Origin: Ostrinia nubilalis
Taxonomy: Eukaryota > Arthropoda > Insecta > Lepidoptera > Crambidae
NCBI RefSeq assembly: GCF_963855985.1
Contig: NC_087093.1
Coordinates: forward strand, 7,757,501 to 7,821,500
Direction of reading: 5' to 3'
DNA length: 64,000 bases
In this document: positions 22,341-34,600 of the stretch, piece after piece
Numbering within the stretch: position 1 is the stretch's first letter
Layout: each line of letters starts with the position of its first letter
Translations under genes and position numbers: made by a program
Notes under the pieces: model-generated
What the model saw: only the letters and a program-made list of their open reading frames with translations
Database searches by the model: none
Told to the model about the DNA's origin: nothing

Positions 22341-22388
22341 CAACAAAAAGAGTGCGTTATGTTTATACATAACGCACTCTTTTTGTTG
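22341..22388. repeat. Perfect 22-bp-arm hairpin, TTAT loop
   Basis: Arms 22341-22362 and 22367-22388 are exact reverse complements around a 4-nt TTAT loop. Confidence 0.95.
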
Positions 22389-22403
22389 TCTCAATAATAA
22401 CTC

Positions 22404-22441
22404 GTTGATGTAAATAATCTTTATAGATTATTTACATCAAC
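22404..22441. repeat. Perfect 17-bp-arm hairpin, TTAT loop
   Basis: Arms 22404-22420 and 22425-22441 are exact reverse complements. It lies 15 bp after the previous hairpin and has the same TTAT loop. Confidence 0.95.
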
Positions 22442-23647
22442 CCAGGAAATAACGTCTCTACCAAGTGATATAGTACCTATCGATGGAGATATTCTTTTAA
22501 TGTTCTACAAAGTAACAACTCCTCAAAGTTTCGGTCTACTTGCTGGTTAAGTAAGAAACTAAGTAATCTCTTTCTTTGCTGTAGGTAAGTTTGCGAAGTT
22601 CGCTAAACCCTTTAAGTTAAATTAAAATTCATTGTAAGCATCCACGGGGGAGTGGAACTAAACGAGCATGCTCGGAAACGATCTTCGCTCGATTCGCAAA
22701 AGAATATTCGCAATGTTATCGAGTTATTAAAAAAGTTTTCGTATCAACATAAAAAGTGCGGTACCGCGGTCCCACTGACGCACGAGAATCCTTTATTATG
22801 TACTTCCAGAGCCGTTTATTACTGTAATGCTTTTTACCAATAACAAGAAAGGAGCGAATACTTTTATGGAGAAAGCCCTAAAGTTTATATTTACGAGTAT
22901 GTTAGAATCGTTAAATGTACGAACAAACAGAAACTTATACTTTGCTAACACTGAAATTCATATCGGCTCTACACAAAGAGATTCCAGAAAATCCCTGAAA
23001 AATGTGTTGTTTCGATCGAAGTAATATGTTCTGATGTTGGTGAAGGCAGTGCGTGGTAATGATTGCTTTATTATCATTAAATAAGTACAATGTTAAGCGA
23101 GTATTATGTACCTACCGGTAAGGCACATCAAGCTACCCTGTGACATCTAATGCAGTTTAATAAGTGCGATATAGTGATAAAAGTGGATACTAGTCTAAAT
23201 ATGCTGTCAACTGTACCTACGTAAAGTAAAAAAGTAATAAAAGTTTGTATATTATCAAATTCTCAAAGATCTCTGTCTGTGTTCTGTTATAATAACGCTA
23301 TGGTTCAATACAGTTTCAGTTCGATCAAAGGGTATTTGCCCTTTTGAATTCAATATAATTAAAGTTCAAAATAGATGGCTCGTTATATTCCAATCTTCTG
23401 TTAAATATTCGAACAGAAATAACGTGATATTTGTGAATTCTATACGGGGTTGGGAAAGCATTTGTGTTTGTACGGAATTTGGAAACAAAGGTACAGCGGA
23501 TTAGTTCCGAGCAAAACTTAGCGCTCCCGGCAGATACGGCTGGCTTCGATTACAGTGCACTTAAAGTTTACATACACCTACTTTAATATTCTCGATGCTG
23601 ACACAAACTTAAGGATGGTATTTCAGTGGAATGTTTTGTTTAATTTC
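22442..23647. other. Stretch without gene
   Basis: Two overlapping short frames (22652-22843 and 22827-23024) lack recognisable domains. No repeat recognised. Confidence 0.45.
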
Positions 23648-23768
23648 GGTTATAGGTGAGAGAGCCGCCTGCCAAGCGTGGGGATTTTGGCAAAACCCTC
23701 CACTATAGTAGAGGAGGCTCATAGTCCAGCAGTGGACTGTAAAGGTCTGTTGATGATGATGATGATGT
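23648..23768 (+). mobile_element. RTE-like LINE 3' tail with (TGA)n end
   Basis: It contains the words GCGTGGGGATTTTGGCAAAA and GTCCAGCAGTGGACTGTAAA and ends in a TGATGATGATGATGATG run. This is the 3' tail seen on many lepidopteran RTE-class insertions, where the ORF ends near a VQQWT motif and the element terminates in a short microsatellite. It is heavily 5'-truncated and interrupted by stops. Confidence 0.65.
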
Positions 23769-23775
23769 AAGGAGA

Positions 23776-23905
23776 GATCTGGTGAAGGGCACGGGAGGTG
23801 CCTGGATGCGGGCGGCGCAGGACCGGTCTTTGTGGAAAACCTTGGGGGAGGCCTTTGTCCAGCAGTGGACGTCTTTCGGCTGAAACGAACGAATGAAGGA
23901 GAAGC
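23776..23905 (+). pseudogene. RTE-like LINE ORF C-terminal fragment
   Basis: The frame ending at TGA 23881-23883 reads WMRAAQDRSLWKTLGEAFVQ, then QWTSFG and stop, preceded by DLVKGTGGA. This is the conserved extreme C-terminus of a lepidopteran RTE-type ORF2, downstream of the reverse transcriptase. The short 3' UTR after the stop (AAACGAACGAATGAA) matches the copy at 26422-26525. It directly follows another RTE tail in the same orientation, so two truncated insertions lie head to tail. The frame is intact but far too short for function. Confidence 0.75.
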
Positions 23906-25221
23906 AAAAGTACGTGTTGAGCGTCTTCATAATCTCAGTTTCTGTTTTGTAATCAATAATATATTTTCCATACGTGGTAGGTGTTTGTTAACTTTGCCTA
24001 AATGTGCGTACTTATATGGCTTACGTTTCCTCAGACATAATGTAATAAAGGCTAAATTGAATTACATATTACATATTTTAGAATCCGCGGTAAGAAGCAA
24101 TTGGAAACTTAATACGGGCAGGAATGAATCCACGTGGAAGCGCCTCCAAATGTATTTTGCCTTATAAATAACGTACAAGATGCGAAATATCTCACTCAGC
24201 CGATGTTTAACATATAAATTGCTATCAATTTTTCTAAACTCATATTTGAGGGGCTGCTTGTACGAGATAAGGCGCAGACGCGCGCGGGTTTATTGCCCAA
24301 ATGCAGGCTCATCTCCGTCTGGATGATAAAAAAGCGATTATGATAACACCCGTTTACCACGGAACATCACTATTCACTTTTTAATTTGATTTTTATGGGC
24401 GTTTTTAAAACGTATTTATTATTACAGCGCACGCGATCAAACATCTGAATGTTGACTTTTGTTGAAATGCATTAATGTTATTGTCAAATAATTTAATAAA
24501 TAATATTAATACTACTTAGATACAACAATATAACCATGCAATATTTAGTTCAAAGTCAGCAGTGAAGGTGAAGCTTTTTCTCGATAAGTACTTATTTCAG
24601 AATTTTTCACGTGGAAAAAACACATGAACAAATTTTACCCGAGGCAGTCGATTTTTTCAAGAAATATACATACACGTGGTCAATGAAATTCAGATTCTAT
24701 TATACAAGACATAATGTAAATATACGGGCCTAGCCAGCCTGAGTAAAAAAGAAAAAGTAATATACTCTCCTGATAATAGATTTGCTACAAGATTTTGTTC
24801 ATTACAAAAGATTCGATCAATCTTATTTTGCTTGAAGTGAAATTTTTTTTAGCTCAGTCCTAATAAATAAAACTCATCTAATATTAAAAATGTACATACT
24901 TTTTTATGTGTGTGGTATTAGTGGGCATTAAGAGAAGAAGAGGCTTATGGCAGTAATGTGATTTCAAAAGCAATTGATGAAATAAGAATAATAAAATATA
25001 AACTTTTGGATGCTATACTCTGAAATTCCATAAATACCTACTTATTGGTACAGAGTCAGATACAGTAATATAAAATGTAGGTACCAATAGGCAGTTACCA
25101 ATTTATCAATATAAGCCTAGACGATAATGTACTTTTGTTTTACTCATATGCTAATGGGTTCGAAAGCTTTTAAATGTATGTATTATCGCTACACACCGTT
25201 TATTTCTATGGTACATTTACC
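23906..25221. other. Stretch without gene
   Basis: No frame or repeat recognised. 24240-24380 is a GC-richer patch of unknown meaning. Confidence 0.5.
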
Positions 25222-25397
25222 ATTGAATTATTTTAAACAGATTTTATCGCGATACGCGGATAGATAATATTGAAAAGTACAGCTAGCCTGTGACCACGGC
25301 CGGTTCAACCCGGTAGAAACGTCAGGCAAATACAGGTAATATTTCAATATTACATATCCGCGTATCGCGTTAAAACCTGTTTAAATTAATTCAATTA
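25222..25397. mobile_element. Foldback/MITE with about 52-bp imperfect inverted ends
   Basis: The left end contains TTTAAACAGATTTTATCGCG and GATACGCGGATA. The right end read in reverse contains TTTAAACAGGTTTTAACGCG and GATACGCGGATA. Both inner ends reach AATATTGAAA. The core of about 70 bp is non-coding. The word GTACATTTACCATT occurs both just left of the element (25211) and 28 bp beyond its right end (25426), so the true borders may be wider. Confidence 0.75.
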
Positions 25398-26421
25398 TGC
25401 AGCGCGAAAATTAAAAATTAATCAGTACATTTACCATTTAAAGAAAGAAAGAAAAAAAATATTTGTCATAATCTACACGAATTTCAGGTGGAGCCTCAGT
25501 AACTTTGGAGGGTATTTACCTATAGATAAGAGCAGTATAAATTGGATTTACTTCACTAAAAGTAATGTAGAGTCCGCAACACACAGCATTTTAACTGCAT
25601 CTGTTGTTTGCTACTGTTGGTGTTTTTTGTCAATCTGATTTGATGCGTGTAAATGAGATTTCACTGGTCCTGTAGACCTTCGCGGATTACACAGTAACGT
25701 GGAATAATATGTGACGTTCTTAATTTGACATATCTGTTATTCTGCTGCTGACTCTGCGGAGAGCGTACTCATTGTCCGCGTGCGTCTTCTCATTAATGCA
25801 GAATGTACCTAACAAGGCGTGTACCAAATATTCAGTAGGTAGGTAACCACCAAACTCTAAGCACCAAATGGCACAAGTATATGAAGTGGCTTTACTGTTA
25901 TTTTGTTTATTCTGTGTCGGCTCTCCTGATCGCTTGATGAATGGTGCGCGTCACCGGGAGGCGTCGCGCGTAATACACTTTCTTCGATATCTCCTGAATA
26001 TCTGAAAATGGCGTCTAGTGTCGAAAAGGGGACGCGGAGATGTAAATCTTGAGTGAGTCTTTACGCAGCATTCCGTTATCTCAACGTTTTATTATTTTTT
26101 GGCAAAATACAAACAGCGATTGTAATCGTTTCAGACGACTACGGTTCTATTTAACTCGAAACTCTCGATTCAGTAATTTAGGCATTGTATTACGAATCCT
26201 CTGCTCACGTTGAACTATGTTGAATCGGTCTAGGTTGATGGGATATTCCATCTAAGACCAAGATAGGTCATTGCTATAGTTGCAATATGTCTTAGGCTTC
26301 ACAATGCCTAGTAAGTACCGTTCCAGTTTCATCGTTAATCCTTTGCATCTAAATCACTTACGTAGCCCCAAAATATGTGAGTACAAGCACTCTGACAAAA
26401 TAATAAGTAAGTTTGTTCGTT
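25398..26421. other. Stretch without gene
   Basis: No frame or repeat recognised apart from an A-rich run near 25440. 25915-26060 is a GC-richer unique patch. Confidence 0.5.
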
Positions 26422-26525
26422 TCAGACGAAAGACGTCCACTGCTGGACAAAGGCCTCGCCCAAAGATTTCCACGAAGACCGATCCTGCGCCGCTCGCATC
26501 CAGGCACCTCCCGCGATCTTCATAA
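26422..26525 (-). pseudogene. RTE-like LINE ORF C-terminal fragment
   Basis: On the minus strand the frame reads KIAGGAWMRAAQDRSSWKSL, then GEAFVQQWTSFV and a TGA (26422-26424 on the plus strand). This is the same family tail as at 23776-23905, with a few substitutions and the opposite orientation. It is followed by a short 3' UTR with AAACGAACAAAC. The 5' truncation falls at about 26525. It overlaps a plus-strand open frame that is only its shadow. Confidence 0.75.
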
Positions 26526-26940
26526 GTAAGTATACATATTTAATCTTGGTATAAATGCTGTTCACATGAAAATTATTATCCCGAGAGCAATTTACATATT
26601 GTAGTCCTTGCTGGCATCCATCAGGTCAGGCGGTCCTGATCCGCTAATCGAAAATAACCATAAAACATAATAAGGGCAAACACAATTTCGTTCCGTACAA
26701 CACAAACATCAAAGTTCCGAATTGAGAGTGCTTGTTTGAATTCCGATCAAGGCGCGCCCGCTGCAAAACCTCTGAATTTTGATGTTTCGACTTTTCACAA
26801 GATTAATGTGCCCTCTGCTCTGGCGCAAAACACGTTTCAGATGCGGATGCTACTGGTACAGACAAAATTAAATGCATTAGAGAGAATTACATTTGTGGTG
26901 GAATTTCCGATAAAAAATTAAAAGTTTGGTAACACTATCT
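26526..26940. other. Stretch without gene
   Basis: No supportable frame or repeat. Confidence 0.5.
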
Positions 26941-27057
26941 GGCTGGGTTGCACAATCTTACTTTAACTTTGACAACGTCAAAATCCGTCAAACTCTATAT
27001 AAAAATACCGGTTATCGTTAAAGTTACGGTCAAAATTAGGTGGTGCAACTCAGCCTA
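26941..27057. mobile_element. MITE family M1, copy 2
   Basis: Starts GGCTGGGTTGCACAATCTTA and ends TAGGTGGTGCAACTCAGCC. The core has TTTGACAACGTCAAA and ACCGGTTATCGTTAAAGTTA. 117 bp, non-coding. Confidence 0.8.
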
Positions 27058-27589
27058 AGGTTAAAAAAGTTAGGATTATTCGTCCACCTAATACGCTGTT
27101 AAGTGTTTTGCTTGCTTCTTCCCTTAAGAACAGAAGTCTAGATTTAGATAATATCTTATAATAATTATTTTTTGGGTTCGTGCTGAAATATCCTACTTTG
27201 CATTTATTACGAAACAAACATATTTTAAATTTGAATCATGTTATGCTCTACACTTTTAATATTATCATTCCTATAATGTCTGTATAATAAAAATATTTAT
27301 GATAGGTAAAAATAATAAATTGGACCTAAAGATACCGTAATAATTTAATATCCAGCACGCCTTGGATCCATCAGTTTGGTTTGATGTGCATAATGTAATA
27401 TTGTTACGTAGAGAGTAATAGTGAACGTAGGGCGTAGGGCGAGTGCACAATAGCAGCAAATTGCCGTAGCGGGAGCTTGTAGATCAAATTATTCGGGCTA
27501 TGTTGTAATATGATAAGTATTATTTTTTTTGCATATTATGTACTTGAACTCTTAAATACCCGCCTGGATGCGTCCGATGCTTGAATTTT

Positions 27590-27694
27590 TAAGGCTGATT
27601 CCTAACTTTTTCGGTAACTTGTGTTTTTTGTATGGAATTTGACAGATTTTTGACGATTGTTAAAGTCAAATTAAGATGGTGCAACCGAGCCTAA
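27590..27694. mobile_element. MITE family M1, copy 3 (left end damaged)
   Basis: The left end keeps only AAGGCTGATTCCTAACTTTT. The right end AAGATGGTGCAACCGAGCCTAA and the core TTTTTGTATGGAATTTGACA match the family. Confidence 0.7.
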
Positions 27695-27948
27695 AAAGTA
27701 TAGGTAGGCTTGACACCTGTTTAAGTGAAAATGACAGATTATTATTAAGATATGACTGCAATCTTGTTGAAGATGATATTAACGTGATGGTTTATTCGAA
27801 GCGACAGATTTATGGATCGCAGCAACTCTACTTCTACATGCCATATTTAGTTTTGATTTAAGTTGAGTAATAGATTCTGTACATACGAATACAAGTAGGT
27901 ATTTGCCACTTCTTTTTTCTATAACATACTATGAGTAACATATCAAAA

Positions 27949-28154
27949 TCCTACTAATATTATAAACATGAAAGTTTGTGTGGATATTTGGATGTCTGGA
28001 TGTTTGTTACTCTTTCACGCAAAAACTGCTTAACGGATTATGATGAAACTTTACAATATTATTGTTTATTACCCAGAATAACATATAGGCTATAATTTAT
28101 GACGATCTGTGTCAATCTAAATTTTACGCGGGTGAAGCCGCGGGTAAAAGCTGG
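27949..28154 (+). mobile_element. Helitron-like non-autonomous element (family B), copy 1
   Basis: Starts TCCTACTAATATTATAAACA and ends CTGG after the GC hairpin GCGGGTGAAGCCGCGGG. The 5' neighbour is A and the 3' neighbour is T, as expected for a Helitron AT target. The body CAAAAACTGCTTAACGGATT...CAATATTATTGTTTATTACC is shared with copies at 35767-35971 and 50688-50800. 206 bp, non-coding. Confidence 0.8.
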
Positions 28155-28513
28155 TAGAACTAATATAATACTCATAGTGATAGTGTAAACTGTGCCCTAC
28201 TCGCCTGTGTGAATACTCATGCCTTCCGTGACGTCATAATTTGATAGAAGCTACGGCCAACCGAAACGGTTCAACAGGACAGGCGGGAGCGCCGTCCGCT
28301 ACAAAGCCTACACTTGTGTACACATAGCTCTATTTTGTTCCGATATGCATATACACAGGTTATATTGTGTGATAGTTGCAATGCAAAGTCGCTTTTATAT
28401 CTTGAAGAATAAGGATAAGGGTTATTGTAATAAGGGTAGGTAGTTTTCTTGTAAACGTTGTATAGGTACCTACATTTCATACCTTATTTTACCTTAGACC
28501 TCATTAAAGTAAT

Positions 28514-28645
28514 TCTGGGTTGTACATACCACCTTATATATTTTAATTATGACAAACGTCAAAAGTGTGTCAAACTCCACACAAAAACACCAGTATAATA
28601 TAGTTATAGTTACGGTTTAAGTTAAGGTGGTGAAACTGAGCCTAA
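28514..28645. mobile_element. MITE family M1, copy 4 (diverged)
   Basis: The left end CTGGGTTGTACATACCACCT and right end TTAAGGTGGTGAAACTGAGCC are recognisable. The core GACAAACGTCAAAAGTGTGTCAAA matches the family with small insertions. Confidence 0.7.
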
Positions 28646-30952
28646 GTAATTTTATTAGTCATCTACCCTTCTAGTGTTTGTGTGATGATTCAAACAAATT
28701 ATAATTCAAATGATAAATTAAAAACTTACTTTTTCTAGTTTAGAAATCAAAACACCTAATGGCCAAAACAGACAAACAAAACTTTTACATTTCGCTTCCT
28801 CCAAATCATTTTAGTGAAGTTAATATAGTGCACACTTGTTCGGCTCGAGTTGCTTCGGCGCACATTGTCCTTTGGATCTCGTTACGGGAAAAAAACCTTT
28901 TTCGGGCCGTTACATTTCACCGTTATAAAGTGTTGGAGTGGGTTTGGATCAAAGCCTCGATGATAAAACACCTCGAGCCTCGGAACACCCTCGTATGCTC
29001 AATTGTATTGCATTTCATGCTAAAAATGATGAATATGCGTTGGTTTTGTTGGGTTGGTACCTTTATATTTTACAGATTTTTACTTTGTATAACTACCCGT
29101 AATATAATTTTAATTTTAAACCTAAATCTCGTGTGTATGCGACTCTTTTGGAATCTACTAATTCTAAAATCGAAACATTTCTTAATAAAGTCTAGACTAT
29201 TAAAGTAGATTCTATTAATTTTAACAAGTAATGTATTTAAAACGTAATAAAACAACGTAATATAAACTCGAAATTTAAACTTTTAGAACCAGCGACTGAC
29301 GATTGTAACCATGCCAAAAATGTTTAGCGATTGATCGCAGTACAATTGTGAATGTTGTGGTAACACGCATCATTGTTTTGGTTTCTGATTTTTAATTAAG
29401 CCAATAATGTTGCAGATGCCAGAAATATCGAGCGTGCTTGATCATGAACGGGTCAGTACCAGTTGAGCGCCCAGCAAACATCTAATTCAGGTGTGTGCAG
29501 GCAACCTTAATTAAACCAGGATTATGTGAAACTGTAATAACCTAAGATCCTGAATGTACCATAATCAATGCAAATAAATTATTCTTGATTCTTGACCTTT
29601 TATGATTTGAAAAAGTCGCGAGTAGGAGATGACCTTATCGCAAAACTATAAATTAAAAAAACATGTTACAATGAAAAAAAGCAAAAAATTAAACGAAAAC
29701 CATTTTAGAACAAGTCAAGGGTTGCTGTTTTATTTAAGCATTTATTGTTGCAGCGTGTACTGAGAGCATTTTTATTTTAGTGCGTAATTTTATAATATTC
29801 AACGAGCCGGGTTTTTAACCATGATCTAAATCGACGATCGTCGAGCCTAAAAGTACCGTGAGCGTAGCCCTTTGTTGCGTTACAGGCTGACACCGACCGG
29901 ACAGCATTTGGCTCTGCTTGACGGCTATCGATCTTCGGCCAAATATGCAGCCAGCCTGACGAGCGTTTGATCCCAGATAAAGGAAATATGCAGCCGAGTT
30001 CTCATTTACAGTTTGCGGAAATCCTAGGTCTGTGACCTCTTTCCACTGCTTGTGCCTAAATTGGATTTGGTTGAAAGAGACCGCTCCGCATAAGTAATAC
30101 TTTTAAATCAAATAGGACAGGAATATCTTGTAATTTAGATTTTTAAATTAATAGAATTACACTTTGAAATGTAATACTCATTTTGCTGCTAATTACGTGA
30201 AAGTAAATAGCTTTTTTATAATGTTAAGTGCCATGGGGCCTGCCTGGGGCATGGGACCCTCATTCAACGGGTAAATGGTAGCCATTAATTACTATATGTA
30301 CCTGTGTTTACGTCGCGCTGTAAAAAATAAACAACATTTTTGATATTTTCGTCGAATCAAAGGGAAAAATATTTTGATATATGATAATAATGTATGATGA
30401 GTCTAAATAAACAGAAAAAAATTCATTATCTAAGAAAATGACTCAGATAAAAACTGCAGAACAAGTAGGTAAAGAAACTATTCACTGCAAACTGCAGCTG
30501 AGGGCAACAAGAACTGACGTGCAAAGAAAAATGAGTTCGGACAGAGACGCGGGTACAATGACTCAACGCGTTTTAATTTTCCGGTTTTCATTATAAGAAA
30601 ACACTATTACTACAAATGAGCGCTGCCTGCAAATCCATTTTTGTGATTAAATTTAATGTTGCAGCGCTTTTTTGTTCGAAACAAATGAAAGCGAAATAAA
30701 ATAAGAACAAAAGAACGAGTTAGTACTGTCGTTAATACTGCCGATGCAATGGTGATATCGCGATACTTTTATAGATTTTGTTGTCAGGTATTCGGGAATA
30801 GTTGGTTTTTTATTTGTTATTTTACATTGTTAGACATTACGAGTACTTGCAAAAGGAGTTAAACTTTACATTGATGCATTTAAAAACTGGAGGAGTTATG
30901 GATGGTTTGGCCACTGCTTGTGGCTAAGCCGTGGATGATGTTTTGGTACATA
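28646..30952. other. Stretch without supported gene
   Basis: The open frame at 28759-29208 (149 codons) has an AT-driven hydrophobic second half and no recognised domain, so I do not call it. 29870-30010 is a GC-richer unique patch containing AAATATGCAG twice. Confidence 0.45.
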
Positions 30953-31642
30953 CAGGGTGGAAACGATAAGTGATCTCACTCGATTATTTCTAAACTATAC
31001 AAGATATCGATAAACTGATTACTGATCCTGAAAGTGCTTTACGAGCTCTTTTAAACGATATCAGTAATAGGTTACAGAATTAACTGGATCTATCCGTAAA
31101 TTCAATGTTTTCAGCCTCCATACTAAATGTGTGCCACTATGCCAACCACACAATATTAGAAGTGTATTTTTATTTTATTTTAAATAATAAACACTTAAAA
31201 TTAACTCGTAAATTGCATTCTTATTTAAAATTATTCATGGAAAATATTGGTTTTAGGCTTTACTTGCTAAAATGTTACCAAGACACGAGTACCATGGCTG
31301 TGGCAGTACTAAATGTATGGAAGCTGGAAACATCGAATTTTCGGATAGATCCAGTTTATTTTATAACTTATTATTGGTACCGTTGGATACAGCTCGTGAA
31401 GTACTTCCAGGATCAGTAACCAGTTTTTGAATATCTTGTATAGTTTTTAATATTGTGTGGTTTTACTAAATGTATGGAAGCCTGAAACATTGAATTTTCA
31501 GATAGATCCAGTTTATTTTGTAACCTATTATTGGTACTGTTGGATAGAGCTCGTGAAGCACTTTCAGGAACAGTAACCAGCTTTTGGATATCTAGTATAG
31601 TTTAGAAATAATCGAGTTAGATCACTTATCGTTTCCACCCTG
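30953..31642. mobile_element. 690-bp non-autonomous DNA transposon with long inverted ends and TA duplication
   Basis: The ends CAGGGTGGAAACGATAAGTG pair across the element, and TA flanks both sides (30951-30952 and 31643-31644). The inverted arms are about 180 bp at moderate identity. The right arm is present twice in tandem (starts about 31306 and 31463, period about 157 bp). A TA duplication with CAGGGTG-type ends suggests a Tc1/mariner-related non-autonomous element, though other superfamilies are possible. The 104-codon frame inside (31105-31419) crosses the arm repeats and is probably not a transposase. Confidence 0.75.
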
Positions 31643-34600
31643 TATAGGTAGGTATGTATACTGTTAAAGAAACCAACTCCATTATTACAATCTTACTTAA
31701 GTCTAGCATACCTACCTGTCCACCGGATAAGTAACTTATATAGAGATACAAATAAATGATCTGAGATAATAAATACATCTACTCGATCTTTAATGTACCC
31801 AACAATGAATGGTAAGCTACATTACATTACATTTGCAGTACTTAATTACAATATGAAAATTGCAGCTCAATTACTTCATTCACAATTAGAGACATTTACT
31901 ACAAGTAGCAATTAAATATTTTTATTTCGTACTTAGAAACTTACAATGTTGTTAGAACTTAAAATGTTTACTTAAAAATAATAATACTGTAGGTACAATT
32001 ATGCGTACATGATTGTATTTTTCCCCAAGTAAACTGAAACTTACCGAGTCATTGATTCCGGGCGCGGGTGTGGAAATGTGGCTACATCAAAGCTTTAATT
32101 TCCCGTTTTAATTTCCCGGATAAAATGTTTTCTTCTTCGCTCCCACTGATTAAAACAAAACCTCATAGAATTTTCTAGGAACAAAGGCAAAAAACTGATT
32201 CATCACGGGAAATCAAGCTGGTGATGGAGCCATGGAAATTAAGGGTGGGGGAAACTAAAGTAGAATAAGCTTATATCTAAATTATTATTTGTTGTATGCT
32301 TTGACGTTCTACCCTCAAACCATTCATGGTGTACGTTGCTATTTTTTTTAGTGACTGATTACAATTCACTTATTTTGTAGGACAGCAAGCATTGAAAACA
32401 AGTGACAAGTGACGTTATTATCTTATTTTAGTTTTCAAATGTCATCATTTACCTACCATTAGGTATTAGTATCAAAACTAGAAAAATACAGTTTTTAGTA
32501 CGATAGCACTTTTTCTGACCTTATAATATTTTTAAGACCGTTGTTATGCGGTTTTGAACCGTGGAAAAATGCGGTAGAACCTCATCCGTGCGTTTTTCAC
32601 TAAACTTTATGTTGCGGTGGGCGGTGTGCATCAAAACGTTATGAAAAATGCGACTGTTTCCGAGTTCTGTGTGTCCTGAGCTTTATATTACACTGTAACG
32701 TGGACAAATCCATTAGTAAATGCAGTGCTTACTAAATAAAGATACTTTACTTAACTGCGAGTCGTTAGCTGTTTAGAACTTTATCAGCCAGTGTTGTTTG
32801 TAGTTCGGAAGACATACCACAGACTTTGTTGGATACTCGCTGAGACTAGAAAAACGAGGTTTGTGTGTTTTTTTAGCTGCTTCTTCGTCATCTTCTTATG
32901 TTTTTATTTGAGTTCGTGTCTTCTGCTAGGTTTATCGCAACTTATACCACCTTTTTACCAAATATAGCACTGAAGTATTTCTTATGCGACTTACAAACAT
33001 GTTATTATAACTAATTACAGAGGTACAAAATAGTTTTTACTTAATGTTTTAAAAACTTTATTAAAGGAGGCTGCATAAAATAGAGTTAATATTATGAGAA
33101 TGAAGGGGCTATGTCACAGGTTGTTTCTGTGGGGTCGGTTTTTAGCTCCGACACGCTGCAAGCCGCTTAAATACTTACAGCTAAATTTCAGTTTAATAGC
33201 CGTTTATTCATGCATGCAATTTGCCATAGATATTTAACTTGCTAAGTCTTGATTGTTTGTCGCAGGCTTATGCAAGTTGATAATTGGTACTTATATGAGA
33301 ATATTGGTTTAATATTATGTAGTTACATGCACAATTTCATGAAGTGTATATCTGGTAGAAGCTACTCTGCAAATACTGCTACGGTAATAAAATGTACAAA
33401 GTAAGTTTTCTATGAATTCAGAATAAAGTAAGAAATAAGCTCTAATAGGCATACTAATGTTTATTATAGAAATATTTAAATAGTCATTTAAGGATCAGTA
33501 ATACCAAATTTCTATCACGTAAAAATAATAAAACGTGCGCAAATGTGTAACCTTCAGCTCTTGTTTACACACATCGCGCGAAAGAACTTTGTTTAGTTGA
33601 TCTACTCACAAAAAACAAGGATGCCTGAAGATAAACTCTTTCGCTTGTCGGGCGAAAAGAATGAAGTTTTCCCTTTTTTTGGATGTCAATAAAAATAAAT
33701 AGGTACCTGGTGGAGTGCGGCCGCTGTTAGGCGTTAAATTGAACGCCGCAGCGGCTATAAAACCTAATTGAGTGTATGTCCATTAGGGGAGAGGGACTCA
33801 TCGTGCCCACCACCACGATCGACAACGAACTTTTTAGGAATACACACGAAAAGGTTGAAGGGTTTGTTTTTATTTTTGCTCGACCGCCTTTTTTGTTAAT
33901 TTAACTTACTTGCGCTAATAAAGGGCCTCTTTCTGTCGCCGCTGGGGACGAGTAAGAAATGATGGCGGGGACGTTTAGGTCTGGTATCTCACTGGCAGAC
34001 CTCGTTTAGGATAGTAGCATATTTAAAAGAATAAAAAGTAAAAAGTTTTTAGCCCTCGGGTTCATACGCGTGAGTTTCAGAGTGTCACAGAAATTCCCTA
34101 ATGCGCGCGAGTCCCTTTTCCAAACCCTTATTAGCCAACTTACTGAAAATAGTTAAATGTCATTTTATGACCTTCAAAAAGTAGCCCTGTTTAACGGCCA
34201 TAAATTCCCTACGCTATATTCTACTTTCTAAGCTAAGACTCATTTGTTCTCTATTTTTCTAAAATAAATACCCCTTTAATCTAACGCGGTCAGTTCGCAA
34301 TCAGAACGCCGATAAAATACCAATTAGTTGGTGGCGACGAGCGCGGATCAGCGGATTACGGAGCCGATAAACAAGCGGAGCCGGGAGCCCGCGCTTAGCA
34401 GATCGCAGATACAGACAGTTCTCAATTAGAAGGAGCCGGCGTTCATCTGTGCCTCTACCATGAGTTGCCATCGAAAACTTGTATTCGTATACTACAGTCG
34501 ATAGAGTTTAAACGTGGGTCGATGAAGTTTGCCTTAAAATCATACCATGAGTTCAATTACCGTATACTTTACTCGCCAGCGATAATTCGAAGGTTTTGTG

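Noticed and set aside
22341..22441. MicroRNA precursors
   Set aside because: The stems are perfectly paired and too short, with 4-nt loops, unlike animal pre-miRNAs.
28759..29208. 149-codon open frame, among the longest outside the LTR element
   Set aside because: No recognised domain, and its second half is AT-driven hydrophobic and Lys/Ile/Leu-rich sequence. There is no splice or codon evidence.
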